From assembly GCA_030620095.1 (NCBI GenBank), contig JAUTXW010004699.1, positions 372,001 to 436,000 of the forward strand: a DNA stretch of 64,000 nucleotides. The letters run 5' to 3'. Each line of letters starts with the position of its first letter. Within the stretch, counting starts at the first letter, position 1. Shown in pieces: positions 12,195 to 23,240 of this stretch. A program made the translations under genes and the position numbers. Under the pieces are notes generated by a model, which was not told the origin of the DNA, made no database searches, and saw only the letters and a list, made by a program, of their open reading frames with translations. The stretch comes from Kuschelorhynchus macadamiae. Taxonomy: Eukaryota; Arthropoda; Insecta; Coleoptera; Curculionidae.

Positions 12195-12400
12195 TTTAAT
12201 TTCAAGGTCAAGGGCCAAACTAGGTCTCGTTCGTTAGTGTTTTTTTATTGCTTAGGGTATTTTTTTTATTACTTACTCAATTTTGGAAATATCTGTTTAT
12301 TTTGTATCAAGGTCAGCCCCAAAATCCTTCTGATAGACCGAAACTAGACCTCATTCGATAGTGTGTCGTTAGCGCTTTTAGGTGTTTCGATTAGTTACAT
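12195..12400 (-). repeat. Two inverted units of a ~130-bp satellite
   Basis: Read on the minus strand, AACGAACGAGACCTAGTTTG and the diverged AATGAGGTCTAGTTT occur ~130 bp apart with a shared GACCTTGA block. The same consensus repeats in plus orientation at 13285-13990. The two blocks form inverted arms around the 18S rRNA fragment. Confidence 0.75.
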
Positions 12401-12704
12401 AATATATAGATGGTGTTTATATGTATATATTACCTACCGTAGCTCTAAGTTTTTCGATTACTTCAAAGATTTCACCATATTGGATGATTTTTTTAAGAAC
12501 TATTCAAGGTAGAGCTGAGTTGAGAGAAAATTTAAACGGCAAGATGATGTTATTTTGAATCTTTTTCCACGAAAGAATTTCCGATATAAAACTTGAATAT
12601 GCTTTAACATATTGCCTTAGAATTTAGTTGGTGAATGGTATTTAACAAAAAAACTAATTTGGGCATACCTTAAGGTATATCTCCCGATTAAAGAATCATT
12701 ACAG
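12401..12704. other. Spacer between satellite arm and rRNA fragment
   Basis: AT-rich, with no gene or repeat recognised. Confidence 0.5.
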
Positions 12705-13137
12705 GCCTGTAGTTATTGTTCAACCTGATACGGCTAGATGCCGCCTGTCTCTCTGAAAAGAATTGTTTGTACACCGATAGAAAAAAACCACGCATGACAA
12801 AGAGCGAACCCCAAGTCGGCGGACCTTTAGGATATCAAAATACATTAGTTAGCAGGCTAGAATCTCGTTCGGTATCGGATTAACCAGACAAATCGCTCCA
12901 CTAACTAAGAACGGCAATGCACTGCCACCCACCGAATCAAGAAAAATATCTCAATCTGTCAATCCTTCCGGTATCCAGGGCTGCTGAGGTTTCTCTAGTT
13001 GAGTTAAATTAATTTTTGTTTTGTAACCATACTTCGCCCTGAACACAAAAGTCTAGGTTTCCCGGAAGCTGCCTGCCGAATTATCGCAGGATCCTCGACG
13101 GATTGCCAGCGTGCGTGCTTTATCGAATACAATTCTG
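12705..13137 (-). pseudogene. 18S rRNA fragment (3' major domain region), decayed
   Basis: The minus strand reads as part of small-subunit ribosomal RNA. Conserved blocks visible on the plus strand as reverse complement are AACCAGACAAATCGCTCCA (near 12880), CTAACTAAGAACGGC, CACCCACCGAATCAAGAAA, CTGTCAATCCTTCCGGTATC, TGCTGAGGTTTC and GGTTTCCCGGAAGCTGCC. The order and spacing match eukaryotic 18S rRNA. Substitutions are frequent, and a block of ~50 nt that includes the universally conserved AAACTTAAAGGAATTGACGG is missing near 13011, replaced by a short T-rich stretch. It is therefore not a functional rRNA gene. Both ends fade into unrelated AT-rich DNA. It may have been captured by a mobile element or inserted by retroposition. 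Confidence 0.88.
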
Positions 13138-13284
13138 ACTTCTAAGTACCACTGGGATTTAAAAACGTTATTTAGGAATTTTATATTTTGCAAATATCAC
13201 TAAAATAAAGTTGTTGATTTTTAGTGAAAACACTGGCTTGTCTTAAAAAAAAACAAACACGTTTATTTTCATCGTTTCGCATAT

Positions 13285-13990
13285 TTTTGTTTGCGCTGAG
13301 CAGAAAAATTTTGAGGGATGACCTTAAAACTAGATATGTGAACGTATTTTTCCAAAATAAGAAAGCACCAACAAAACTAATCAAAGGACTAAAAGACGGC
13401 ACCAACAAAACTAATCAAAGCACCAAAAGACAGTAACGAAACACTAAAAAACGACGTCTAATTTCGCCTAATAGAAACATTTTGGTGACTGACTTAAAGA
13501 AAGATAAGCAACTATTTTCAAAAATAAGAATGCACTAACAAGACTAAACGAAGCACCAAAATGCGATAACGAAACACTAACAAACAACACCTAGTTTAGG
13601 TCGATCAGAAAAACTTTGGGGATTAGCCTTGAGACAAAGTAAACCACTATGTCAAAAAATAAGCAAGCAATAACGAAATACATGAAACTTTAACGAACGA
13701 CATCTAGTTTGGACCGATAAGAAAAACTTTTAGGATTGACCTTAAAAAAAGATAAGCGGATATTCACAAAAATAAGAAAGTACTAACGGGACTACTCGGA
13801 GCACTAAACAGGCACTAATGAACGACGCCTAGTTTGGATCAATCAAAGAAACTTTGGGTGCTGATCTTGAAAATTAAAAAAATAATATTTGCGAAACTAA
13901 GAAAGCACTATCCAAACCAACTAAATCATTAAAAAGCACTAACGAATGAGACCAAATTTGAATGAAGAGGAAATACCTTGCGGGTTAACT
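13285..13990 (+). repeat. Degenerate tandem satellite, ~5 units of ~115-145 bp
   Basis: Recurring blocks are AAAATAAGAAAGCACTAAC, GAAACACTAACAAACGACG, CTAGTTTGGATCGATCAG-like and AAAACTTTGGGATTGACCTT, with unit starts near 13300, 13493, 13634, 13748 and 13876. Units differ at many positions and in length, so the array is old. Open frames over it are incidental. It is the same family, in opposite orientation, as 12195-12400. Confidence 0.85.
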
Positions 13991-16040
13991 TCACGCAACT
14001 TACGATATCCTGTCAAACTTTCTTATATTGTGTGGATGCCTAGTTTAAAGGATTTCTCAAATTAAATACAGATTGTTGGATATAGACTTTTAAGATTTCA
14101 CTAATTTCAATAAATGCAATATTTTATTCAAATGTGATTATTAAAAAAAACATATAATTTAAGTCACGTTTATGGTTCAACGAAAAAAAAAGCGAAAGTT
14201 CAGTGTCAGCCGACTTACTTGGTCAGGTCAACATGCTTTGCGTTAAAAACGAAGTAAGATTTGTTTAGTAAACATATAAAATACAAAAATATCTGGTATG
14301 AAAGCAAGTTAATAGTTAGCTGAAGGTTCAGAACTCGATATAAGATGTAGCCTACATGACAGTAGAAAATTGAAGTGTGAGTAGCTCAATGTAGTAGAAT
14401 GACTCAATGTTATATTAGTTGGTAAGACTTAATTATAAGTTTCAGATATAAGTTTTAAATAAAAAGCTTTGATATTGTTAAATAACATGTTTTTATACTT
14501 TTTACATCATGCATTTTTACTTAGAAAGGCTGATTTGTACCTCATCCCTTCGTTTAAGTGATTTGTACCACTTCTCGCGGCACCTCTTTCCAGGCATGAT
14601 GAATTCTAGCCACGACGAAACCAAGTCAGACATATGGTAGAGTACGTCCTTTCGCACACAACTATAAAAATTTATTGTGGTCTCCACTGGAAAGGTTTTT
14701 AAAAGAACTGGACACAGACCTTCGTTTTGTATGATATGCATCTGCTCCTAATTATTTGGCATGACATTTTTTATTTGAGTCTCATAATTCCTTAGTATAT
14801 ACTTTTAATGAGGGGCTCATGTTAGAATTTTACAAAAATTGCTGATTTCACAGAGTATAAATATACTTTTTAATAACATTATTTCAATTTTGGTTTTGGT
14901 AATCTAGATTAAAATAAACGAAGTGAACAGCGACATAGGAATAACTAATGGGATGCAAAAGTCCAGCCGATACGTGTTTTCCAAAACCTATCAATTCTGA
15001 CCCTTTTTAATACTCTGACCGATTTACCTCGTCAAGAAAAATGTGTCCTAATCTCCCTTCCGCATATAACGATTACTTCTTTCAAGAAGATAGGCCGTTT
15101 TGACCTTTAGGGTTGAGTACGGTAGCAACGGGGTTAATTAAATCCTCCCCTCGATGGAACATGTTTCCAAGTAAAAACAAATTCAGTGAGGTCTAAATAA
15201 AACAGTTTTAATGATGTAGTACAAATATAATACAAATATAAACTACTAAGAATTAGTTAATATAACTTTCCATGGTCTATTGCAGGGTAAAATATATATA
15301 TTGCCTCGGCTAAGATGTCTGTGGCCTGATAAAATGAGAGCCATCCTGACTTGCCGTCTAGTAATAATCTAAACAGGAGTTGGTTTCGTAAGGCTATAAG
15401 TTTGGTTGAAAAATAAAATGCCGTAATACAAAATCGCTTTCTATTTTGATATTGATAAGTTTTACAAGTTGACAGGTTTGCAGATTTTGTGGTTTTGCTT
15501 CCTGAGGATACAAGTGGCTTACTAGTTACTTCTTTATCAACTAATGTACTTTGTTAAGTAACGATATAACGTTGTGATGTAAAGTTTTTATTTTTTTTAT
15601 TTTAAAGTTTTGTACAAAGGTAGAAAGTAGCGTTAAAACCCATTTTAATAGTCACCATAAAACATACGCATAAAAAGTCCAAACCAATTGTATATTACCA
15701 GTAACAGATACTTTACTATAACATTAAAAAATAATCAGCAATATGTTTTTTAATATTTTGCGATACAAGTGAGTTAACAGCATCATTAAGATACGCGTGT
15801 AGAAGATTGACTCAAGTATTTTAATAAGGTTAACTCACATGTTTTGCACAACGTTTTATCTACGTCTGACGCACGACTGTTAAAATACACACATATTTTT
15901 ATTAAGCAAATTTTTCAAAAAGCTTAAAGGAAGCATAAAACACCTTTCTATTAGCTGTTACCTGTTTGCACTTTAATCCTGGCACTGTGCGTTACCCCGG
16001 GCAATGTCAATTTAAGTAACATCTTATTTACAGTTTTAAT
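13991..16040. other. AT-rich DNA, no recognisable gene
   Basis: A 75-codon minus-strand open frame at 14517-14741 is relatively GC-rich and unrepetitive but has no recognisable domain and no clear splice sites; it is left uncalled. Otherwise nothing is seen. GTGAGTTAACAGC (15770) and GGTTAACTCACATG (15828) form a loose inverted pair just upstream of the recombinase pseudogene. Confidence 0.45.
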
Positions 16041-16053
16041 TTCTTTAGTCAAA

Positions 16054-17144
16054 ATGAGTCATTTAGAAAGAAGCATTCCTTCGGATATTAAACAGGAAGC
16101 ATCCGGGGCAATTGACTGGTTGCTTCCTGAAAAATCTAGGCCAAAATATGACTATATTTTCAATAGGTTCCAAAAATGGTGCAGAGAGAAGAATGGGAGA
16201 GCTATGGGAATGAATAGGTACTTATGTATCGGGGAGTTATCTACTAACTATAGGCCTTCATCTCTCTGGGCGTTTTACTCTATGATAAGAACAACGGTAT
16301 CTATTAAACTCAATATTGATATCAGCAAATTTAGAAATTTAGTCGCCTTCCTCAAAAGAAAATCTGAGGGATATCAATCAAAAAAGTCAAGGGTATTAAT
16401 TAAAATCAATATTACAAGATTCCTTCTAGAAACGGATGATAAAAATACTTATATATGAAAGTGGCATTAATAATTAGACTTGCAGGAGCTTGCAGACGAG
16501 GGGAGTTAACAAATTTGTTGTTGGAAAATGTCAAGGATGAGGGGCGATGTTTTCATTTTTTTTTACCGACAACGAAAACGAAAATAACCAGGGAATTCTA
16601 TGTAACATCTGGAAATATTCAAGAGATAGACATGATTCAACTAGTTTGAAAATACATTAACCTGTAATGTAACATCGAGCATGGTAGGTTTTTCATCCAA
16701 TTTCGAAATGGTGTGTGTATGAAGCAACCGGTTGGCATTAGTTCTTTTGGATCCTTGCCAAAACAAATTGCTTTGTATCTCAAACTTGAACACCCAGAAG
16801 AAAATATGTGGCATTGCTTCCGAAGATCATGTACGTCCCTATTGGCAGATTTAGGAGCTAACATTCTAATAATAAAGCGTCATGATGGCTGGCGATCCAA
16901 CACGGTTGCGGAAAGCTACATTGATAATTCTGCAGAAAATAAAAGAAAAATAGCATCCAAAATTCTAGGTGAAACGGAAGAAACTTTGGAGGAGACCCAA
17001 AAAAAAATGAAACAAAGCCAACAGACGACCAGTTTAAATAATGAAAACATTGTATTGACTACAAATTTAGCAAAAGCAGCTGCTTCGTCAGGAATTTATT
17101 TGAAAGATTGCAAAGATTGTACTATTAATATTTATAACAAATAA
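16054..17144 (+). pseudogene. Crypton-like tyrosine recombinase, inactivated
   Basis: This was a phage-integrase-type tyrosine recombinase of the sort carried by Crypton elements. The start MSHLERSIPSDIKQEA at 16054 gives an N-terminal core-binding region with PEKSRPKYDYIFNRFQKWC. The catalytic domain shows the first Arg in LAGACRRGEL, then WHCFRRSCTSLLADLGA (the HxxR box), GWRSNTVAESYID with the Trp and the nucleophilic Tyr, and a C-terminal DCKDCTINIYNK tail. An extra A in the run near 16441 shifts the frame between the two domains. Two in-frame stops (TGA at ~16647 and TAA at ~16662) lie between the KTKITREF strand and the HxxR box. All four catalytic-site motifs remain readable. AATAAA follows at 17167. 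Crypton is inferred from the domain and the host; DIRS elements are less likely because no RT or RNase H is nearby. Confidence 0.82.
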
Positions 17145-17166
17145 TATTTCATGTTTTATAGTTTTT

Positions 17167-17172
17167 AATAAA
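17167..17172 (+). terminator. Polyadenylation signal AATAAA after recombinase pseudogene
   Basis: AATAAA sits 23 bp after the stop codon of the Crypton-like gene. Confidence 0.5.
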
Positions 17173-17284
17173 ATGATGATTTATAAAAATCTTCTTCGCT
17201 TTTCCTATTTATTTATTACAAATTTCAAATTAAAAAAAATGAATGAGTAAAAACACGTGCGGTAATAAAAAGGAGTGCGGTAAT

Positions 17285-17325
17285 GAAGCTCTTAACTCAC
17301 GCAAAATTCATGGGTTAAGAGCTTC
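17285..17325. repeat. Hairpin-forming inverted repeat, 12-bp perfect arms
   Basis: GAAGCTCTTAAC (17285-17296) and GTTAAGAGCTTC (17314-17325) are separated by 17 bases. A further CTTAACTCAC copy follows at once. It lies 140 bp beyond the recombinase stop and may mark the element's right end. Confidence 0.7.
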
Positions 17326-17349
17326 TTAACTCACGGGCGTAGATAAATA

Positions 17350-18125
17350 GCTATAAACGTTCTTAAACCTTAAAGTTTAAAGTAATGTGGCGGCGAGTTA
17401 TACACATAAGCAAAATATTGTCTAACTGTTAATACTTGTTTAAATCTAATATTGTGATGATTAAATAAAATCAGTAAAACATATAGTTATAGGAAAATAA
17501 ATTGTAGAAATAACTCACAACGTGACGTCATATGCGAAACGAACGAATTTGAGCCATTTAAATATCATGCCTTGTGATATTGTATATGATATGAAAGGGT
17601 CTAAAGAAAACGCTTAGATTTTACTCTCTTTGAAATATGAAAATTATATTTTTTTTTAGGAAACACTTATAGTTTAGAATAAAATATATATAATGCAGAA
17701 AATGTAAGCATTTTTACCGGGAATAAATGAGTTTGTACAAATTTGGTGGAAAGAGTTTAAAAAATTGTAAAACAAAAACAACGCCGTCACCACTATATGC
17801 ATTTCGACGCCAAAAAGAAACAGAACAGTGGCTAAAAGTTTAAAAACCTTACATTTCAAATAAACGTTTATTTCTATAATACTTTCATTATTTGCAATAA
17901 CCTGATTACTAGGTGACTGAGAAAAAATGGTGTTTCGCTTAAAATTCAAATGCTGATTTATTGGGAATTAAAGAAAATATGAAAATTTGGTAAAAATCGG
18001 TTATTTAATTGAGTAAAAAGGTAACTATTTAGAGCTAGCAACTATTTAGTCGGTGATAAAACATTTTTGCCGAGATCTGGTTTTCATGACAGTACTTTAG
18101 TGCTATAATAGTAATAAACCTTTGT
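17350..18125. other. AT-rich DNA, no recognisable gene
   Basis: Nothing identifiable. Confidence 0.5.
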
Positions 18126-18127
18126 GA

Positions 18128-19490
18128 TTGGATAGGCCTGTCTGGACTGGAGTTGGCTTTTGCCTATCTAGGGTAGTAAAATATAGTAAGTGCACAAGCC
18201 AGCTATCTTTAGTCTGGTTTAGTCTTATTTCAACCACTGTTGCTGACCAAGAGAAAAAATGGGCTCTCCACATTTGCTATAACACTAGTGCCAACTGTCT
18301 TCGAGATTTGATAAATGCAAAAAGTCGGTCAATGTCAGAGGAATATAGTTTTGATAGCGACGAAGAATTAAATGTCAGAGGCGCCGATCCCTTAATCTCT
18401 GAATACCGAAATTTCACCCCTAGTCTTAAAGTAGCAAGGAATCGCACAAAATAACGCAATCTGAGCTAAGTGATCTTATAAGAGACTTAGATGTGTCCAA
18501 ACAAAAGGCGAAGTTGTTAGCATCTGAATTACAATAGTGGAACCTACTTGCTGATAAGGTAAAGGTGTCTACATAGAAGGCGTCTTTTTTTAAAAATGGA
18601 AAATGACTTAGTGGCTTGCCATTATGTTGATGGTCTAATGAAAGTTTTAGATATAGAACATATCCCTGGCGACTTTTTATAGAAATATATCAAGCTGCTG
18701 CTAGAGACGTTGCAATATAAGAAACATGATTGGCAAATTTGTGCAGATTTGAAAGTAATAGTAAATTTATTTGGTATGCCGTTACGATATACAAAGTACT
18801 GCTGCTTTCTTTGCGAATGGGATAGCCGAGCTAAAATGAATCACTATAAAAGAAAAGTGTGACTACAAAGACAATCTTTTGAACTGAGAGTGAAAACAAA
18901 CATTCCTTTAATTCCTCGAAATAAATTTTTACTTCCACCATTATTTACTATTATTATATTATTAACATATTAAACTTACTAACTAATGAAAAACTTAAAT
19001 CTATGAACAGCGATAGTCCAGCCTTCAATTATCTCAAATATTCTCAGAGTAAGTGAAGCCAAAATTAAGGAGGGAATATTTGTGGAGCTCTAGATAAGAA
19101 AACTTCTCAGAGACTCTGAATTTGACATTGTGCTTAACGAGTACAAAAAAGAAGGCATGGTGTGCCTTTAAAATGGTTGTACTCCATTTTCTAGGAAATA
19201 AAAGAGCAGAAAAATATCCAGAAGTTATAAATAAACTTCTAAAGTCTTACAAAAAATGAGATGTAATATGTCGTTGAAAATACATTTTCTACATTCCCAC
19301 GTAGAATACTCTCCCGAAATCTGTAGAGACGTTGGTGACGAACACGGAGATCGATTCTGTCAAGAAATTGCCAATATGGAAAGAAGGTATCATGGGAAGT
19401 GGAACGTTGCAATATTGGCGGACACTTCTTCGAGAGAACCCAGGAGCTGTATACAAGAGAAAGGTCAAAAAACGAAAAAAAATTAATTAA
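18128..19490 (+). pseudogene. Decayed gene of a widespread uncharacterised mobile-element protein family
   Basis: Scattered peptides in plus-strand frames, in the right order, match a large metazoan protein family that I recognise only as mobile-element-associated and unnamed. They are: CYNTSANCLRDLINAKSRSM (near 18280), LSDLIRDLDVSKQKAKLLAS (near 18465), YTKYCCFLCEWDSRAKMNHY (near 18787), SEAKIKEGIFVE (near 19050), RCNMSLKIHFLHSHVEYSPE (from 19257) and DEHGDRFCQEIANMERRYHG. Conserved paired cysteines, a late His-rich block and acidic residues suggest an RNase H-fold transposase with a zinc-binding insertion, but this is inference. Many stops and frameshifts separate the blocks. No element ends were found. 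Confidence 0.65.
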
Positions 19491-19857
19491 TTGAATAATT
19501 AGAATCTTGTTAAGTAGTAACAAGGGTAATAGCTCATATGAAGCCAGAATATTAACTAAAAATTACCTTTACATATACTTCTTCAAGTTGCTAAATTGTG
19601 TGTATATGCAATAAATGGTTAACAATTACAAATTGTCCCTCCTAACATTTTATTCTTACTTAAAATTGATTTATTTAGACCACGTTCAAAATATAAGTCG
19701 TAAACGGTACAATATACATAAATCTTTAAGTTACATTTGAAATACATAATATGATATTTTTTGGCTCGATAGTTTCCTTACCACAACATCTTTTACCGTT
19801 AATACACCTATTTATTCTAAACTCGTTAGAATTGATATAAACAATTTATAATTATTG
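19491..19857. other. AT-rich DNA, no recognisable gene
   Basis: Nothing identifiable. Confidence 0.5.
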
Positions 19858-21099
19858 GGGTTTTATTGGACATGATTTCTTATATGCCATGAACATAAAA
19901 TATAGCACTAAATGTGAACAAACTGGCGGTTTATGCCAAAACGTACTTATATTTACCACTTTATATTCTGTACTTATATTTTGCCATCGCTTAGACGGTT
20001 ACGCTGAGAAAATACGAAAAAACCCGTCTATTCAACAAAGGTCAGAAAATTAAACACATTTTGCCTTCTTGGTTTTTTCTGAGGTGCTTTTTAGCAATGC
20101 ATGACACTTCTTAGTATTAAACGAGATAACACATTCCCATGTAATCAATCTAAAACGAATTTAAATTTTAACTTTAAAATAATGACTTCCGTTCGCGTGT
20201 ACTTAATTTATTGTGAAAACTTCAGACAGACTGTGTTTTATCTAGAAAATCCCACAGAAAAAGGAAAAACGCAGAAAGCACTATCTCCAAGAAAATGTCT
20301 TAAGTGAAGTTAATCGATACAAAAGTTTATCCTCTGATTTCTCGGGTGTAAGTAAATCTTTTTGCCGGAAACCTCTCCCTCCATTGAAAATGGAAAATGG
20401 AAATCTTACGATTGTGTGCATATATGGGGCACGTTAAAGGAAAGAATGGCACACAGATGTTTGCTATTGTCGGTTGGAAATAAAAGTTTCAAAAAGTTTA
20501 TTGCTTATTAAGCACCCTTATGCTGTTATGCTAGAAAATTTATATGTATTTGATAACAGAGCAGTGACGGCTGGTACTCTAAAATTTAGGGTCAACCGAG
20601 ACTCAATGCCAATCAAGAGCGGTTTTACGGTGCCCCCGACCGGTCAAATATCATGTATAATTTACATATTTTGACTTGAAAATTACGATTAAAAACTTGG
20701 CTAGGAATCACTATAGCACAAGAGCGACCTGTTAGATTGGGTCTCTTGCATATCCGTAGATAGAGTATTGATGTAAATATAAACAATGTAATTAATAAAT
20801 TTGCTGCAGGAAAAAAATTGGACGTTAATCTATAACTATTTATTTGAGGCTGTTTTTTCTTCACTTATGCCACAACAAGTATGATACAAAATATGGGTAT
20901 TTATGCTGTTCTAATACCATTAACAATAAGATATATTAACAAACTATTTTCTTTAAATTAACCCTTCCCCCCAGAAAGGTTTTCCTAAAATCGCCCTTGA
21001 GGCCAATGTGGGGTTAATTGGTGCCGCGTCCAAATATGGTCAAATACTAGTCTTATTATTTTCCGTTTATTTCTTTAATGATAATTAGGTAGGCACCAA

Positions 21100-21100
<1 letters not shown>

Positions 21101-21183
<83 letters not shown>
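21101..21183. repeat. (TA)n microsatellite
   Basis: About 83 bp of alternating TA inside the outer hAT-like element, 80 bp before the inner one. Confidence 0.97.
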
Positions 21184-21188
<5 letters not shown>

Positions 21189-21279
21189 TAATAAATAAGA
21201 ATAAAATGTTAGAAAAACTCTCTAGTCAGTCAATTTAATTTTTCGATATCTCAATGTATCTTGTCTAGGGGTTCGCGAG

Positions 21280-21415
21280 ACCACGAGACTAGTCTCGGTC
21301 TCGGTCTCAAAACGAGACCCAGACTTGAAAAAGTATTTCGAGACCGAGACCGATACGTGGTGTTCGAGACCGAGACCGATATCGAGACTTACCTATCGAG
21401 ACTCTCGCTCTCGAT
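21280..21415. repeat. Left subterminal GAGACC/GGTCTC repeat cluster
   Basis: About a dozen GAGACC, GAGACT or inverted GGTCTC hexamers in ~135 bp, several as the doublet CGAGACCGAGACCGATA. Clustered subterminal motifs are a known transposase-binding feature of hAT elements. The binding role here is inferred. Confidence 0.85.
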
Positions 21416-21954
21416 CTCAAAGTGAAGTAGCAAAATAACTAATGTTCATAAATTATTTGTTTTGACAAAATAATTCAAAAAATATATGTTTGGTGGCAAA
21501 TTAATGGATGCAAAAAATAATTTTTCTATAATCAGTTATATTACACTAGCATTGTATATATTCTCCTAACAATGATACTAGTGAAATAGTAATTTAAAAA
21601 ATGATATAAATAACCATAAAAAGAGAATTTCACAAATTTAGAAATTCTAGTAACGAAATTCCACTTTACATGTCGAAAACCGTAAATTGCTACCCTGTTC
21701 TCAAAGAGAGACACTTTATCGCAACTATACTATATAGGATTTTGATTTGTGATCTTTATAAATTTATAGTCGGTTTTTAAGTTTAATTATTGAAAGTAAC
21801 TAAAATCCAAAAATGTTTAGTTTTTTGGTTCAATAATTAATAACTAATAGACTGTAACAACTAAAAACATCGCAATATCATATTCTTATATAGTATAGAT
21901 ACGGTAAAGACTCCAACAGACGAAGTAATTGTGGTGATTTTTGTTTAAAAGATT

Positions 21955-22230
21955 TTATTTCAACCTATATAATAAACCTAAAAATATTATTTTCAAGTTA
22001 CTTTTATACCATGAATGAATACATAATAAGCATTTGTTTGAAGTTTCATTTAACATGCTTCTTAGTTTTGTATTAATTAACCCTGCTTGTGAAAATAAAC
22101 GCTCTACTGCTACGGAGGCCGCCTGTATAGACAAAAGATCTTTTGCCATTTTGGCTAAATTTGGAAATTGTTTATCGTGTGCTTTCCACCATTTTAAAAT
22201 ATCTGTACCCTTTGGAGCGCGCTTTGATTG
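21955..22230 (-). pseudogene. hAT transposase, C-terminal dimerisation domain
   Basis: The open minus-strand frame reads KGTDILKWWKAHDKQFPNLA, then AKDLLSIQAASVAVERLFSQ, AGLINTKLRSMLNETSNKCL and HSWYKS. This is the hAT C-terminal dimerisation signature (W-W before; SxxxERxFSxAG; RxxL). Further upstream on the same strand (to ~22410) degenerate sequence still reads DQSIAFFEKMYKDKYYI-like peptides with breaks. The zinc-finger N-terminus and the catalytic core are not recognisable. The protein is non-functional in this copy. Confidence 0.88.
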
Positions 22231-23104
22231 TAAATATTATTTTATTTCTTTTCTCTAATTTTCGGAATCACTTTTTTTTCAAATAGTGATGTATAATCGA
22301 TGTTATAGTTATCATCGCTTGAGGAACTTGATATTACTGGTGATTCAGCAGGCACAATATAATATTTATCCTTGTACATTTTCTCAAAAAAGGCTATAGA
22401 TTGATCTTTCAGGCGAAAAATTGAACAAATAACAAAAATAGTTGATTATAGTAGTATTATGAACCATAGCCGCCATTGTGCAAGCACAACGTGCAGATCC
22501 CTAAGAACGGTCCTGGTTAAGAAAGTAAATACGCATCAAAGTAATAAAAGTTTGATTCAAAATAGCAAAGTTTACAGAATACCTAAGGGTGCTTTACTTG
22601 GCCATCGATCGTTTTCTTCCTATTGAATTATAACGTCTGTCCCTAGAATGCCCAACACGTTGCTTGCATGAGTTCGGCAGCATTATACAGTGTGTTCTTA
22701 TTTTGTGTTTAATATATCTTATTCCATTTGTATATCTTTCAAATTGTCAAATAATTGTTGTTCTGTGGATAGTTGTTTAAGTAACTCTAGTAATGTGTGG
22801 CCTTTCCGTTGATGTCTAAAGAACAAGGGATATGTGACATTTATTGTGATACATCTACTATTGTCGATATATCTTCCTTTACTGATTCCATCTGTTGGCA
22901 ACATCATTTCGAATTATAGATTTTTGGAATAAGTTTTTATATAAATATACCTACATTTTTTCTACTTTACTGAAATGTTCAAACATTGGGTTTTTTTACA
23001 TTAAATTTTTAAGATTGGAAAAACTCTGGGTTTCGAACGAAGGCATCCATGTACTTTTATCTAAATAACATCTCGGCGAACAAATATTATTTTTAAAATT
23101 TTGT

Positions 23105-23240
23105 TTTCGAGACCGATACCGAGACTAAGTAGGTCTCGGTGTCGGTCTCGAAGCATCGAGACCGATACCGAGACCGAGACCGTAAACATTTTCCGAGACC
23201 GAGACCGTTAACATTTTCCGAGATCGAGACCGAGACTGAT
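23105..23240. repeat. Right subterminal GAGACC/GGTCTC repeat cluster
   Basis: A second cluster of about a dozen GAGACC-type hexamers, with a duplicated CATTTTCCGAGACCGAGACC block, mirrors the left one next to the right terminal repeat. Confidence 0.85.

Noticed and set aside
13224..13436. Overlapping open frames on both strands near 13200-13440
   Set aside because: They fall in the degenerate ~130-bp satellite.
22719..22907. Minus-strand frame inside the inner hAT as transposase core
   Set aside because: Position is right, but no convincing hAT catalytic motif could be read; left out of the pseudogene.
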